A stretch of DNA of 10,704 nucleotides from Oxalobacteraceae bacterium UBA7693 (GTDB lineage: Bacteria > Pseudomonadota > Gammaproteobacteria > Burkholderiales > Burkholderiaceae_D), in contig DLGN01000367.1 of assembly GCA_002482715.1 (NCBI GenBank), positions 196 through 10,899 on the forward strand, in the 5' to 3' direction. The notes beneath the pieces were generated by a model. The model was given only the letters and a program-made list of their open reading frames with translations, was not told the DNA's origin and made no database searches. The first letter of the stretch is position 1. The number at the start of each line of letters is the position of its first letter. Of the stretch, positions 1-6,882 are shown piece by piece. A program made the position numbers and the translations under genes.

Positions 1-803
1 TGGGCGTGGCGCGAGTGCGCTTAACGGGCGGTGAGCCTTTATTGCGACGAAATTTGCCGCAATTGGTTGAGCGTCTTGCTAGTCATGCCGAGATTCGGGA
101 TATTTCTTTATCGACCAATGCCACGCAATTACATAAGCACGCCCAAGCTTTGTATCACGCAGGCGTTAGCCGGATCAATGTCAGCCTGGATAGTTTGGAT
201 AAAGCCTGTATGGAAAACATCACCGGTCGCGATAGTTTCGCCAGCATTATGGCAGGCTTGCAGGCAGGTAAGCAGGCGGGGTTTAAACCGATTAAATTGA
301 ATATGGTGGTCATGGGCGGTGTGAATGAACACGAAGTGTCACGCATGGCGGAGTTTTGTTTTAAAGAGGGTTTCATATTGCGACTGATTGAAGCGATGCC
401 GATGGGCAGCACCGGGCAAAATAGTCAGTATCGCGATATTGGTCCGATTCGTGATCAATTGGTGCGGCAGTTTGATTTGATTCCAGCGGCAGAAGAATTA
501 GGTGGTGGTCCAGCGCGGTATTGGACTAGCCGTGATGGACAAGCAACGATAGGATTTATCTCACCGATCAGTCAACATTTTTGTGCGACATGTAATCGCG
601 TACGCTTGGCGGTCGATGGCACTTTGTATATGTGTTTGGGACAAGAAGAAAAGTTTGAACTGCGTCCTTTGTTAAGAGCGGGAATCAGCGATGAAGCGCT
701 AGAGCAAGCGATACGGCAAGCGATAGAACTGAAGCCTGAGCGCCATGAGTTTACGACGCAGCCACATAAGATTATCCGGTTTATGTCACAAACCGGTGGA
801 TAG
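1..803 (+). CDS. moaA: GTP 3',8-cyclase MoaA, 5'-truncated by window start
   Basis: Radical-SAM enzyme that, with MoaC, converts GTP to cyclic pyranopterin monophosphate, the first step of molybdenum cofactor synthesis. The reading frame is open from the first base (first whole codon at 3), so the GTG at 6 is internal. The visible 266 codons begin just before the conserved RLTGGEP motif. The N-terminal CxxxCxxC that binds the SAM-cleaving [4Fe-4S] cluster lies outside the window; about 65-100 residues are missing compared with typical 330-370-residue MoaA. The C-terminal substrate-binding cluster is intact: CATCNR around nucleotides 582-599, then a third cysteine in MCLG near 633. The protein ends in the Gly-Gly tail required for MoaA activity, followed by TAG. 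The next gene starts 30 bp downstream. A moaA beside narXL fits supply of cofactor to a molybdenum nitrate reductase. Identification is very secure. Confidence 0.97.
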   Translation, partial: GVARVRLTGGEPLLRRNLPQLVERLASHAEIRDISLSTNATQLHKHAQALYHAGVSRINVSLDSLDKACMENITGRDSFASIMAGLQAGKQAGFKPIKLNMVVMGGVNEHEVSRMAEFCFKEGFILRLIEAMPMGSTGQNSQYRDIGPIRDQLVRQFDLIPAAEELGGGPARYWTSRDGQATIGFISPISQHFCATCNRVRLAVDGTLYMCLGQEEKFELRPLLRAGISDEALEQAIRQAIELKPERHEFTTQPHKIIRFMSQTGG

Positions 804-833
804 TCCAAATAGTTAATTAGAGTGGGGTTGAAG

Positions 834-1565
834 ATGGAAGTGCGTAATATTCACCAATTTATAGAAGGGTTTCAACGCTTTCAATCTAAATATTTTGCAG
901 GTGAAAAGCCGCTGTATAACAAGCTGAATCATGGTCAGAATCCGACCACCTTGTTAATTGGTTGTTGTGATTCGCGGGTTGATCCGGCCTTGTTGTTAGA
1001 TTGTGATCCTGGCGACATTTTCGTGATTCGAAATGTGGCGAATTTGGTGCCACCTTGTAATGAATCGGGGAATCAACAAGGTGTTAGCGCAGCGATCCAG
1101 TTCGCGGTAGAAGCTTTGAATGTGAAGCGCATCATTGTCATGGGACATGAAAAATGTGGCGGCATACGTGCTTTGATGCAAGGTTATCAGCCCAGCCGTA
1201 AGATTGATTTTATTGGCCGCTGGATGCGCATCGTCGAACCTGTAAAGCAACAGGTTTTGAGCCAATTAAGTCATTGTAGTAGTGAGGTGCAGAATCATGC
1301 TTGTGAGCTTGGTGCGATTATCATGTCATTAAATAATCTGCGCAGCTTTCCTTGGGTGGCAGAGCGCGAACAAAGCGGTGAGATTGCGCTACATGGCTGG
1401 TATTTCGATATGACGAATGGCGCTTTACTGGCATACTCTGATCGCACCGATAGTTTTCTGCCTATGGTGTGTCCGCTTGGCGTGCCACATGCAAGTAAAA
1501 TAAATGGCGCAGACATCGCCAATGCATCGGATGTGAACAGTACGAATGCAGAATTAGTCGATTAA
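834..1565 (+). CDS. Beta-class carbonic anhydrase
   Basis: Cytoplasmic zinc enzyme interconverting CO2 and bicarbonate. With the ATG at 834 the protein has 243 residues. It shows the beta-class zinc ligands and catalytic dyad: C44-C45-D46-S47-R48 (the CxDSR motif: C44 as ligand, D46/R48 as dyad) and H105-E-K-C108-G-G. The length is close to the usual 210-250. I prefer ATG 834 to the in-frame GTG at 822 because AGAGTGGGG lies just upstream and because beta anhydrases usually start a few residues before the helix equivalent to IHQFIEGFQRF. The last 25 or so residues are polar and rich in Asn, Ala and Ser, probably a disordered tail. The gene sits 30 bp after moaA and 28 bp before the sensor kinase, so it is probably cotranscribed with nitrate-respiration genes, an uncommon neighbour. 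Subtype (Can-like or CynT-like) cannot be settled from sequence alone. Confidence 0.95.
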   Translation: MEVRNIHQFIEGFQRFQSKYFAGEKPLYNKLNHGQNPTTLLIGCCDSRVDPALLLDCDPGDIFVIRNVANLVPPCNESGNQQGVSAAIQFAVEALNVKRIIVMGHEKCGGIRALMQGYQPSRKIDFIGRWMRIVEPVKQQVLSQLSHCSSEVQNHACELGAIIMSLNNLRSFPWVAEREQSGEIALHGWYFDMTNGALLAYSDRTDSFLPMVCPLGVPHASKINGADIANASDVNSTNAELVD

Positions 1566-1593
1566 TTTTCAGAACTGCCCCAAAAAAAACCAT

Positions 1594-3519
1594 ATGGATT
1601 CTAGCAATCAACTACCTATCGGCAAACGACTGACCTTTCGTATTTTAATGACGACTGTGGTTGGCTTAGCCTTGACGCTGGCTGCGATTGGTTACACCTT
1701 GCTGTTGTCTTGGCAATTGGAAGGTGGTGGTGCGGCGATCAATGAAGCGGGTAGCTTGCGTATGCGCTCATATCGCTTGGCAATGGTGTTGGAACATCCC
1801 AGTAAGGGAACTAGCGTTACACAAGAATTACAAGAATTTAATCGCACCTTGTCAGATCTGGAACATGGTGATGCCAAGCGACCTTTATTTCTGCCACAAA
1901 CCGCACCGATCCGTGAACAAATGCGCAAGGTGCAGCAAGACTGGCTACAACATATTCAAGTCAATGCGCAAAATGTCGCTACCGAATCTGATCCACAGTT
2001 AAAACAAATTGCACTACAAAACTATGCGGCCGAGTTGCCCGGCTTTGTCAAAAATATTAATCAGTTAGTCTCTTTGGTTGAGATTGAGTTAGAAGAAAAA
2101 ACCACTTGGTTGCGCTTGTGCCAGACCGCTTTGATTTTTATGTCACTCGCCGCCAGCATTGCCTTACTTTATCTCTTGTATTTGTGGATCGTAGGCCCGG
2201 TTAGCCGCATGCAATCTGGGATTGCCCGTATGAGTAAAGACGATTTAAGTGTGCGCTTACCGATAGAAACGGAAGATGAATTTGGTGTATTGGCGCAAGC
2301 GTTTAATCACATGGCGGATCATGTACAAAGTGTGCATCGGACTTTGGAAGAACGGGTAGTAGAAAAGACCGCAAAATTACAAGCGCAAAATCACGAAATT
2401 AGTACGATGTATGAGATCGCGGCGTTTCTTTCTGGCCCGCATGCGATCGAAGAGTTATGTCGTGGATTCTTGCACCGAATTATGCAACGTATGCATGCTG
2501 ACGGTGGCACAGTAAGGATACTCGACAACGAGAAAGGCAATGTGCATATCACCGTGCATGAAGGTATCTCGGAAAAAATGATAGAGGAAGAACATTGCAT
2601 CAAGAAAGATGATTGCCTGTGCGGTGCTGCGACTTCCAAGGGCATTATTTTGGTGCGTGATTTCCGTTTGTTAGATCAGCAAAAACGTTATCGCTGCCAA
2701 GAAGAAGGTTATGTATCTTTGGCGGTATTTCAAATTCAAACGCGTGATCAGGTCATTGGGAGTTTTTCTTTGCACTTTTCACGTGAGCGCTTGGTCACGG
2801 GTGAAGAGCGTCGTTTGTTAGAAATCTTAGGAAAAAATCTTGGTTCGTCGATAGAGAATCAGCGCTTGATCGCCAAAGAAAAAGAATTTGCAGTATCACA
2901 AGAACGCAATCTATTAGCGCAAGGCTTGCACGATAGTATTGCGCAAGGCTTGAATTTTTTGAACCTGCAAGTGCAGATGTTAGAAGATTCTTTAAAGCGT
3001 AATGACATCGAAGAAATTCATGACATCACGCCGCTGCTGCGGGCTGGTATACAAGAAAGTTACGAAGATGTGCGTGAACTTTTATTGAATTTCCGTACCC
3101 GCTTACAAGACAGTAATTTAGAATCTGAAATGCGTAATGTGGTATCAAAATTCCAGCGCCAAACCGGCGTGCATGCGACGATAGACATCGTTGGTGATGG
3201 TGCGCAACTGGCACCAGAACAGCAATTGCAAGTGCTGTTTATTTTGCAGGAAGCTTTGTCGAATGTGCGCAAACATGCCCAAGCCAGTGAAGTGAAAGTG
3301 AATGTTCAGAATGACCGCGATTTTGCCATGACAGTGCATGACGACGGCGCCGGTTTTGATGTGACAACAGTTGCGCAAAAAGGCGATGGACATGTTGGAT
3401 TGCGTATCATGCATGAACGTGCAGAACGTTTGGCCGCGCAATTTTCTATCATTAGCGCGAACCAACAGGGAACCACGATTTCTTTGCATTTAAAACGCGA
3501 AGAACGCTTGGTGGCATAA
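1594..3519 (+). CDS. narX: NarX-type nitrate/nitrite sensor histidine kinase
   Basis: Inner-membrane sensor of 641 residues (E. coli NarX 598) that detects periplasmic nitrate/nitrite and phosphorylates NarL. Order: basic N-terminus (K11, R12, R16); TM1 about 17-39; periplasmic domain about 41-173 opening with the NarX P-box EAGSLRMRSYRLA (51-63), whose arginines form the ligand site in this family; TM2 about 174-200; HAMP about 198-252; a GAF-like central module about 265-425 with cysteines C289, C335, C341, C343 and C368, resembling the NarX cysteine cluster; a HisKA_3 dimerisation helix with phospho-accepting H446 in HDSIAQ; and an HATPase with N-box N557 (LQEALSNVRKHA), DDGAGFD (583-589) and GHVGLRIMHERAERL (599-613). 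ATG 1594 keeps the positive residues before TM1; the ATG at 1648 would remove them. No clear Shine-Dalgarno is present; an A8 run lies just upstream. narL follows after 38 bp. Confidence 0.95.
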   Translation: MDSSNQLPIGKRLTFRILMTTVVGLALTLAAIGYTLLLSWQLEGGGAAINEAGSLRMRSYRLAMVLEHPSKGTSVTQELQEFNRTLSDLEHGDAKRPLFLPQTAPIREQMRKVQQDWLQHIQVNAQNVATESDPQLKQIALQNYAAELPGFVKNINQLVSLVEIELEEKTTWLRLCQTALIFMSLAASIALLYLLYLWIVGPVSRMQSGIARMSKDDLSVRLPIETEDEFGVLAQAFNHMADHVQSVHRTLEERVVEKTAKLQAQNHEISTMYEIAAFLSGPHAIEELCRGFLHRIMQRMHADGGTVRILDNEKGNVHITVHEGISEKMIEEEHCIKKDDCLCGAATSKGIILVRDFRLLDQQKRYRCQEEGYVSLAVFQIQTRDQVIGSFSLHFSRERLVTGEERRLLEILGKNLGSSIENQRLIAKEKEFAVSQERNLLAQGLHDSIAQGLNFLNLQVQMLEDSLKRNDIEEIHDITPLLRAGIQESYEDVRELLLNFRTRLQDSNLESEMRNVVSKFQRQTGVHATIDIVGDGAQLAPEQQLQVLFILQEALSNVRKHAQASEVKVNVQNDRDFAMTVHDDGAGFDVTTVAQKGDGHVGLRIMHERAERLAAQFSIISANQQGTTISLHLKREERLVA

Positions 3520-3557
3520 AATTACATCAACAATAATCCGACAGAAAATAGTGAGAC

Positions 3558-4202
3558 ATGAGCATTAGAATTTTATTAGTGGATGACCATAGCCTATTTC
3601 GTAGTGGCATACGTTTATTATTGCAACGTAATCCTGAATTCGAGATCGTGGGTGAGGCTGCCGATGGTTTGGAGGGAATTAAACGTGCCAAGCAATTGAA
3701 ACCCGATGTGGTCTTAATGGATTTAAATATGCCCGGTTTGTCAGGATTGGAAGCGATGCAATTGATCGTGGAAGATTTGCCAGATACCGCCGTCTTGATG
3801 TTGACAGTTTCAGAAGAAGCAGAAGACCTCACCACAGCCTTAAAAAATGGCGCGCGCGGGTACTTATTGAAAAATATTGAAGCAGACTATTTAACGCAGG
3901 CGATTAAGCGTGCTGCTGCTGGTGAACCCGTCATTGCAGAATCGATGACCGCAAAATTGGTGATGCAATTTCGTTCCGGGAATAATGTATCAACTACACC
4001 AGAACGCGAAAAGCTTACCCCGCGTGAACGCGAAACCATGGTGTGTTTAGCGCGTGGTGAAAGTAATAAAGAAATTGCCCGTAATCTCGATGTGGCAGAA
4101 AGCACCGTCAAAATTCATGTGCAAAATATACTCAAAAAGCTGAACCTGACCAGCCGCGTACAAATCGCTGTGTATGCAGTTGAACACGGTATGGATAAGT
4201 AG
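3558..4202 (+). CDS. narL: NarL-type nitrate/nitrite response regulator
   Basis: Two-component transcription factor of 214 residues, the usual NarL/FixJ length. The N-terminal receiver (about 3-120) has the acidic pocket D9-D10, phospho-accepting D55 in VVLMDLNMPG, T83 in MLTVSEE and K105 in YLLKN. The linker at about 121-150 leads to a LuxR/NarL helix-turn-helix (about 153-210) with LTPREREtmvcLarG, then SNKEIARNL and the recognition helix VAESTVKIHVQNILKKL. Once phosphorylated by the upstream kinase it should bind TACYYMT heptamers, often as 7-2-7 inverted pairs; a candidate pair occurs downstream at 4371-4386. A weak AGTGAGA ribosome site precedes the ATG. The 38-bp gap to narX implies cotranscription. 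NarP-like specificity cannot be excluded, but pairing with a NarX-type kinase favours NarL. Confidence 0.94.
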   Translation: MSIRILLVDDHSLFRSGIRLLLQRNPEFEIVGEAADGLEGIKRAKQLKPDVVLMDLNMPGLSGLEAMQLIVEDLPDTAVLMLTVSEEAEDLTTALKNGARGYLLKNIEADYLTQAIKRAAAGEPVIAESMTAKLVMQFRSGNNVSTTPEREKLTPRERETMVCLARGESNKEIARNLDVAESTVKIHVQNILKKLNLTSRVQIAVYAVEHGMDK

Positions 4203-4302
4203 TCAGCTCGGCACAATTGACCGCGCGGCGGAATTTTGAGTCAGCGATGCAAGTGCTCAAATTCGAATGCGCTTCTGAACGTAAATGTCGACCGCCCGCC
4301 GC

Positions 4303-4330
4303 CCTTGTGCCAAGGTCTGCGCAAACCTTG
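4303..4330 (+). other. Overlapping dyads, possible weak terminator or operator
   Basis: CCTTG (4303-4307), CAAGG (4311-4315) and CCTTG (4326-4330) are three mutually exclusive pairing arms. The second and third belong to the 20-bp quasi-palindrome CAAGGTCTGCGCAAACCTTG (4311-4330), with one mismatched pair. TTCCCCCTTTCT follows, a poor U tract, so an intrinsic terminator for narL is possible but weak. The site could equally be an operator for a dimeric protein. Confidence 0.35.
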
Positions 4331-4370
4331 TTCCCCCTTTCTGTCAACTTAGCCATTTGCGATAAAGATC

Positions 4371-4386
4371 TACTCCTATTGGCGTA
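4371..4386 (+). promoter_or_regulatory. Candidate NarL 7-2-7 binding site
   Basis: TACTCCT-AT-TGGCGTA. The left heptamer matches the NarL consensus TACYYMT at 7/7. Two bases later, the right heptamer matches the inverted consensus AKRRGTA at 5/7. The 7-2-7 layout is the one NarL is known to bind. It lies about 65-80 bp before the start of the Crp/Fnr-family gene and about 170 bp after narL, which would link the two regulators. This is inferred from pattern only. Confidence 0.42.
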
Positions 4387-4409
4387 TAGGCGCAGCGAAA
4401 CTGCGCTAT
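4386..4409 (+). other. Hairpin in the Crp/Fnr gene leader
   Basis: A perfect 6-bp stem GCGCAG (4390-4395) / CTGCGC (4401-4406) with loop CGAAA extends by three more pairs (ATA/TAT) if G4389 is bulged. No T-run follows, so it is unlikely to be an intrinsic terminator. It lies 40-65 bp before the start codon and could be part of the 5' untranslated region or an operator. Confidence 0.4.
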
Positions 4410-4449
4410 TACACTGCCCCTATTACATTGATAAGATGGGGGACGCGTT

Positions 4450-5244
4450 ATGAGTAAGATTAATCTTGATGGACTTTTATCCAATCAGGCTTTGTTTCGT
4501 CATATATCGCCGTTTGAATTAGAGAGTTTGAAAAAAGAAGTGGTGAAATTGGAACTAGACAAGGGATTAAGCTTGTTCCAAAAAGGCGATACTGCGGATG
4601 CTTGTTTTATCTTGGTTTACGGATTGATGAAATTGGCGATTCCTTCCTCTAATGGCAGTGATAAGATCGTCGAATTAATCAGACCTGGTCAATGCTTTGG
4701 CGAGGCGATGTTATTTCTTGAAGAGCCATATCCGTTCTATGCAGAGTCTTTGGAACCGTCTTTATTGCTGCGCTTACCGAGAAATGCGCTGTTTAAATTG
4801 CTCGACCAGTCGCCTACGATAGCGCGCCAGATGATGACAGGTTTGTCGCATCGCCTGCTGGGTTTTATTCGCAGCGTGGAACGACAGTCTTCACATAACG
4901 CGATGCAAAGAGTGGTCGACTATTTGGTGCAGGTGGCAGTGACTCAAGATAGTAATGACATCCGTTTGGAGTTAAAGAAAAATGTGGTGGCATCGCTATT
5001 GAATTTAACCCCAGAAACCTTCTCCCGGATGTTGCATCATTTGAGCGAGTTAGATTTAATCCGGGTGAGTGCCTCGCGCATTTATATCCACTGTTTGACC
5101 GCGCTAAAAGCCTATGCCAGTAGTAGTGCCGTACAAGATGCTGGCGCGGCAAAAACACAGGTGCGCACACTAGCGCATCGGGTCCCAAATGAATTGGGCG
5201 AGGGACAGGGCTTAAGTTTGAGTAGCACTAGTTCTTTTGGCTGA
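4450..5244 (+). CDS. Crp/Fnr-family transcriptional regulator, DNR-like, no Fe-S cysteines
   Basis: A 264-residue cytoplasmic regulator. The N-terminal cyclic-nucleotide-binding-like beta-roll (about 12-125) includes FQKGDTADACFILVYGLMKL and PGQCFGEAMLF. A long dimerisation helix (about 122-147, SPTIARQMMTGLSHRLLGFI) leads to a winged helix-turn-helix (about 150-215). The recognition helix TPETFSRMLHHL (187-198) has E189-xx-S192-R193, the E--SR signature of FNR-type proteins that read TTGAT half-sites, rather than the CRP pattern. Only C52, C82 and C215 are present and there is no N-terminal cysteine cluster, so it cannot bind the FNR [4Fe-4S] cluster in the usual way. This resembles the DNR/NarR branch (nitric oxide or nitrate/nitrite responsive). 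About 40 residues after position 222 form a polar, Ser/Gly-rich tail not usual in the family. GGGGGA, 6 bp before the ATG, supports the start. The effector is unknown. Confidence 0.88.
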   Translation: MSKINLDGLLSNQALFRHISPFELESLKKEVVKLELDKGLSLFQKGDTADACFILVYGLMKLAIPSSNGSDKIVELIRPGQCFGEAMLFLEEPYPFYAESLEPSLLLRLPRNALFKLLDQSPTIARQMMTGLSHRLLGFIRSVERQSSHNAMQRVVDYLVQVAVTQDSNDIRLELKKNVVASLLNLTPETFSRMLHHLSELDLIRVSASRIYIHCLTALKAYASSSAVQDAGAAKTQVRTLAHRVPNELGEGQGLSLSSTSSFG

Positions 5245-5300
5245 GCAACTCCTACCTTTGCGGATAGATACATCCCCATACGAAGAATTTTCAAATTGAC

Positions 5301-5340
5301 GCGCAATCCTTATGCTCATGATTAAGGGTTGCGCGTTTTC
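5301..5340 (+). terminator. Intrinsic terminator after the Crp/Fnr gene
   Basis: A 12-bp stem with one G-T pair, GCGCAATCCTTA (5301-5312) / TAAGGGTTGCGC (5323-5334), has a 10-nt loop and is followed by GTTTTCATTTCTTT. It lies about 57 bp past the stop codon. The stem is long, the U tract interrupted. Confidence 0.65.
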
Positions 5341-5348
5341 ATTTCTTT

Positions 5349-5416
5349 AGGACTTGCGCAAAACAGACGCTAGCGTCGTTGTGGTCGCCTCGCTAGCGCA
5401 GTTTTGCGTAAGTCCT
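5349..5416. repeat. 68-bp imperfect inverted repeat, REP/MITE-like
   Basis: The arms are 5349-5375 and 5391-5416, beginning AGGACTTGCGCAAAAC and ending GTTTTGCGTAAGTCCT, around a 15-nt centre. Paired blocks of 7, 8 and 8 bp are separated by a single mismatch and a short indel. Each arm ends inward in CGCTAGCG, itself a palindrome; the left copy lies in a 12-bp perfect palindrome at 5366-5377. No T-run follows, so it is not a typical terminator. There is no open reading frame and no clear target duplication. The shape suits a dispersed repetitive palindrome or a miniature transposable element, but copy number cannot be judged from one window. Confidence 0.6.
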
Positions 5417-5421
5417 GCTCT

Positions 5422-5449
5422 TTGAATGAAAACATGGAATGAGAATAAT
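5422..5449 (+). promoter_or_regulatory. Possible sigma-70 promoter for narK
   Basis: TTGAAT (5422-5427) and AATAAT (5444-5449) are separated by 16 bp, matching the consensus at 4/6 and 5/6. They lie between the inverted repeat and the narK ribosome site. No FNR box or NarL heptamer pair is apparent nearby, which is surprising for narK. This is a weak prediction. Confidence 0.35.
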
Positions 5450-5466
5450 TCGAAACTAGTTAAGTG

Positions 5467-5472
5467 AAGGAG
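5467..5472 (+). promoter_or_regulatory. Ribosome-binding site that fixes the narK start
   Basis: AAGGAG lies 6 bp before ATG 5479. It overlaps codons that would belong to an extended frame starting at GTG 5464, so the ATG is the real start. Confidence 0.8.
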
Positions 5473-5478
5473 TGCAAG

Positions 5479-6861
5479 ATGGGACATGTGTTAAGCCGAT
5501 GGGAACCCGAAGATAGCGGGTTTTGGCAGAAGGAAGGAAATGGCATCGCGAATCGTAATTTATGGATTTCGATACCTTGTCTGATGCTGGCATTTTCGGT
5601 CTGGATGTTGTGGAGCGTGGTTGCTGCCAATTTGGATAAAGCGGGTTTTAAATTTACTAAAGACCAGTTATTTTTCTTAACCGCTTTGCCGGCTTTGTCA
5701 GGCGCTACACTCAGAATTTTTTATTCATTTCTGGTGCCGGTATTTGGTGGTCGTCGCTTCACCGCGATCTCGACCGCGAGCTTATTGATTCCTGCGATTG
5801 GTATGGGCTTTGCCTTACAAGATCCGACGACTAGCTATTCCACTTTATTGATTCTTGCTTTGTTGTGCGGCTTAGGTGGCGGTAACTTCAGTTCTAGTAT
5901 GGCAAATATCAGTTTCTTCTTTCCAAAATCGCGCAAAGGGTATGCGACTGGAATGAATGCTGGTATCGGTAATCTCGGCGTTTCTGTCGTGCAGTTTGTC
6001 GCACCATTAGTGATTTCCTCTGCGGTGTTCGGTGCAGCGATTTCCGGCGACGGCTTCATGTATCACAATGTCAAAACCAATACCGATAAAATGTTTTGGT
6101 TGGCAAATGCCGGTTTCATCTGGGTGCCATTTATCGTGGTCGCGACGATTGCTGCTTGGTTTGGCATGAATGATATTGCTTCCGCAAAAGCTTCTTTCTC
6201 TGATCAGGCGATTATTTTTAAACGCAAACATAACTGGTTGATGTGCTGGTTATACATCGGCACCTTTGGTTCTTTCATCGGATTTTCTGCAGCTTTTGCA
6301 ATGTTGATCAAAGCGCAGTTCCCTGAAGTCGATGTGGCAAAATTTGCTTTCCTTGGTCCTTTGGCTGGCGCATTGGCGCGTCCTATTGGCGGTATTCTGT
6401 CAGATAAATTAGGTGGTGCACGTTTGACATTCTGGGTGTTTGGCGCGATGGCAGCGGTGATTGCATTTGGTATTTTGCCTGCCTTACATGCCCATCAATT
6501 CAGCGTGTTTTTGTTTTCCTTCATCGGCATGTTTATTTTGACTGGTTTGGGAAATGGATCGACCTTCTGCATGATCCCAATTATTTTCCAAACCGAAAGA
6601 GAACGTGCCAGTGCAGGTAAAGGCGATGCGGCAATTAGACAAGCACGTTTGGATGCCGCAAAAGAATCTGCTGCGGTCTTAGGATTTTCTGGTGCGATTG
6701 GCGCTTATGGTGGCTTCTTCATTCCGCAAGGCTTCGGCACCTCGATCAAGATCACTGGCGCACCGGATATGGCTTTGTACACCTTCATCGTTTTCTACAT
6801 CAGTTGCATGGTGATTACTTGGTGGTTCTATTCACGTAAAAATGCGGAGATGCCTTGTTAG
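5479..6861 (+). CDS. narK: NarK-family nitrate/nitrite transporter (MFS, NNP family)
   Basis: A 460-residue inner-membrane transporter (E. coli NarK 463) with about 12 hydrophobic segments, expected to import nitrate and/or export nitrite. The N-terminus (GHVLSRWEPEDSGFW) is typical of proteobacterial NarK. Both nitrate-nitrite-porter signatures are present: GLGGGNFSSSMANISFFFPK (131-150), continuing to GMNAGIGNLG (158-167), and GAIGAYGGFFIPQGFG (405-420). The two substrate-binding arginines of the family correspond to R79 (GATLRIFYSF) and R301 (LARPIGG). A loop at about 371-400 (TERERASAGKGDAAIRQARL) is the usual NarK hydrophilic insert. The gene has its own upstream region and is closed by a strong terminator, so it is probably monocistronic. 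Sequence alone does not separate a nitrate/proton symporter from a nitrate/nitrite antiporter. No narGHJI follows, unlike the common narK-narGHJI order. Confidence 0.95.
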   Translation: MGHVLSRWEPEDSGFWQKEGNGIANRNLWISIPCLMLAFSVWMLWSVVAANLDKAGFKFTKDQLFFLTALPALSGATLRIFYSFLVPVFGGRRFTAISTASLLIPAIGMGFALQDPTTSYSTLLILALLCGLGGGNFSSSMANISFFFPKSRKGYATGMNAGIGNLGVSVVQFVAPLVISSAVFGAAISGDGFMYHNVKTNTDKMFWLANAGFIWVPFIVVATIAAWFGMNDIASAKASFSDQAIIFKRKHNWLMCWLYIGTFGSFIGFSAAFAMLIKAQFPEVDVAKFAFLGPLAGALARPIGGILSDKLGGARLTFWVFGAMAAVIAFGILPALHAHQFSVFLFSFIGMFILTGLGNGSTFCMIPIIFQTERERASAGKGDAAIRQARLDAAKESAAVLGFSGAIGAYGGFFIPQGFGTSIKITGAPDMALYTFIVFYISCMVITWWFYSRKNAEMPC

Positions 6862-6882
6862 TGATCAACGCGATGTAGGCTA

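Larger units (their letters stand above)
4203..4449. other. 247-bp intergenic leader upstream of the Crp/Fnr gene
   Basis: I see no convincing gene here; an in-frame TTG at 4217 opens a 78-codon frame ending at 4453, but it has no ribosome site and an unconvincing composition. The region does contain several ordered signals: overlapping short dyads at 4303-4330, a NarL-like inverted heptamer pair at 4371-4386, a perfect 6-bp stem hairpin at 4390-4406, and two CTATTACA copies at 4406-4413 and 4420-4427. GGGGGA at 4438-4443 is the ribosome-binding site for the next gene. The region probably holds the end of the narXL transcript and the control region of the regulator. I found no clean sigma-70 hexamer pair and no full FNR box (only a TTGAT half at 4428-4432). 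Confidence 0.6.

Noticed and set aside
822..833. GTG start for carbonic anhydrase
   Set aside because: Adds four residues unlike the family and would overlap the probable ribosome site for ATG 834.
1582..1589. A8 run before narX as a phase-variable tract
   Set aside because: Eight bases outside the coding frame with no evidence of length variation; noted only because narX lacks a clear ribosome site.
3145..3489. 114-codon frame on the - strand inside narX
   Set aside because: Lies wholly opposite the well-supported kinase ATPase domain and has no recognisable motifs.
4428..4441. FNR box beginning TTGAT upstream of the Crp/Fnr gene
   Set aside because: Only one half-site; the other half reads TGGGG and does not match ATCAA.
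4217..4453. 78-codon frame starting at TTG between narL and the Crp/Fnr gene
   Set aside because: No ribosome site, odd composition, and it spans clear regulatory dyads; its stop overlaps the next start by chance.
5297..5310. FNR-like TTGAC at the terminator
   Set aside because: The second half does not match and the bases belong to the terminator stem.
5464..5478. GTG start for narK
   Set aside because: The frame would contain the AAGGAG ribosome site itself; ATG 5479 has ideal spacing.
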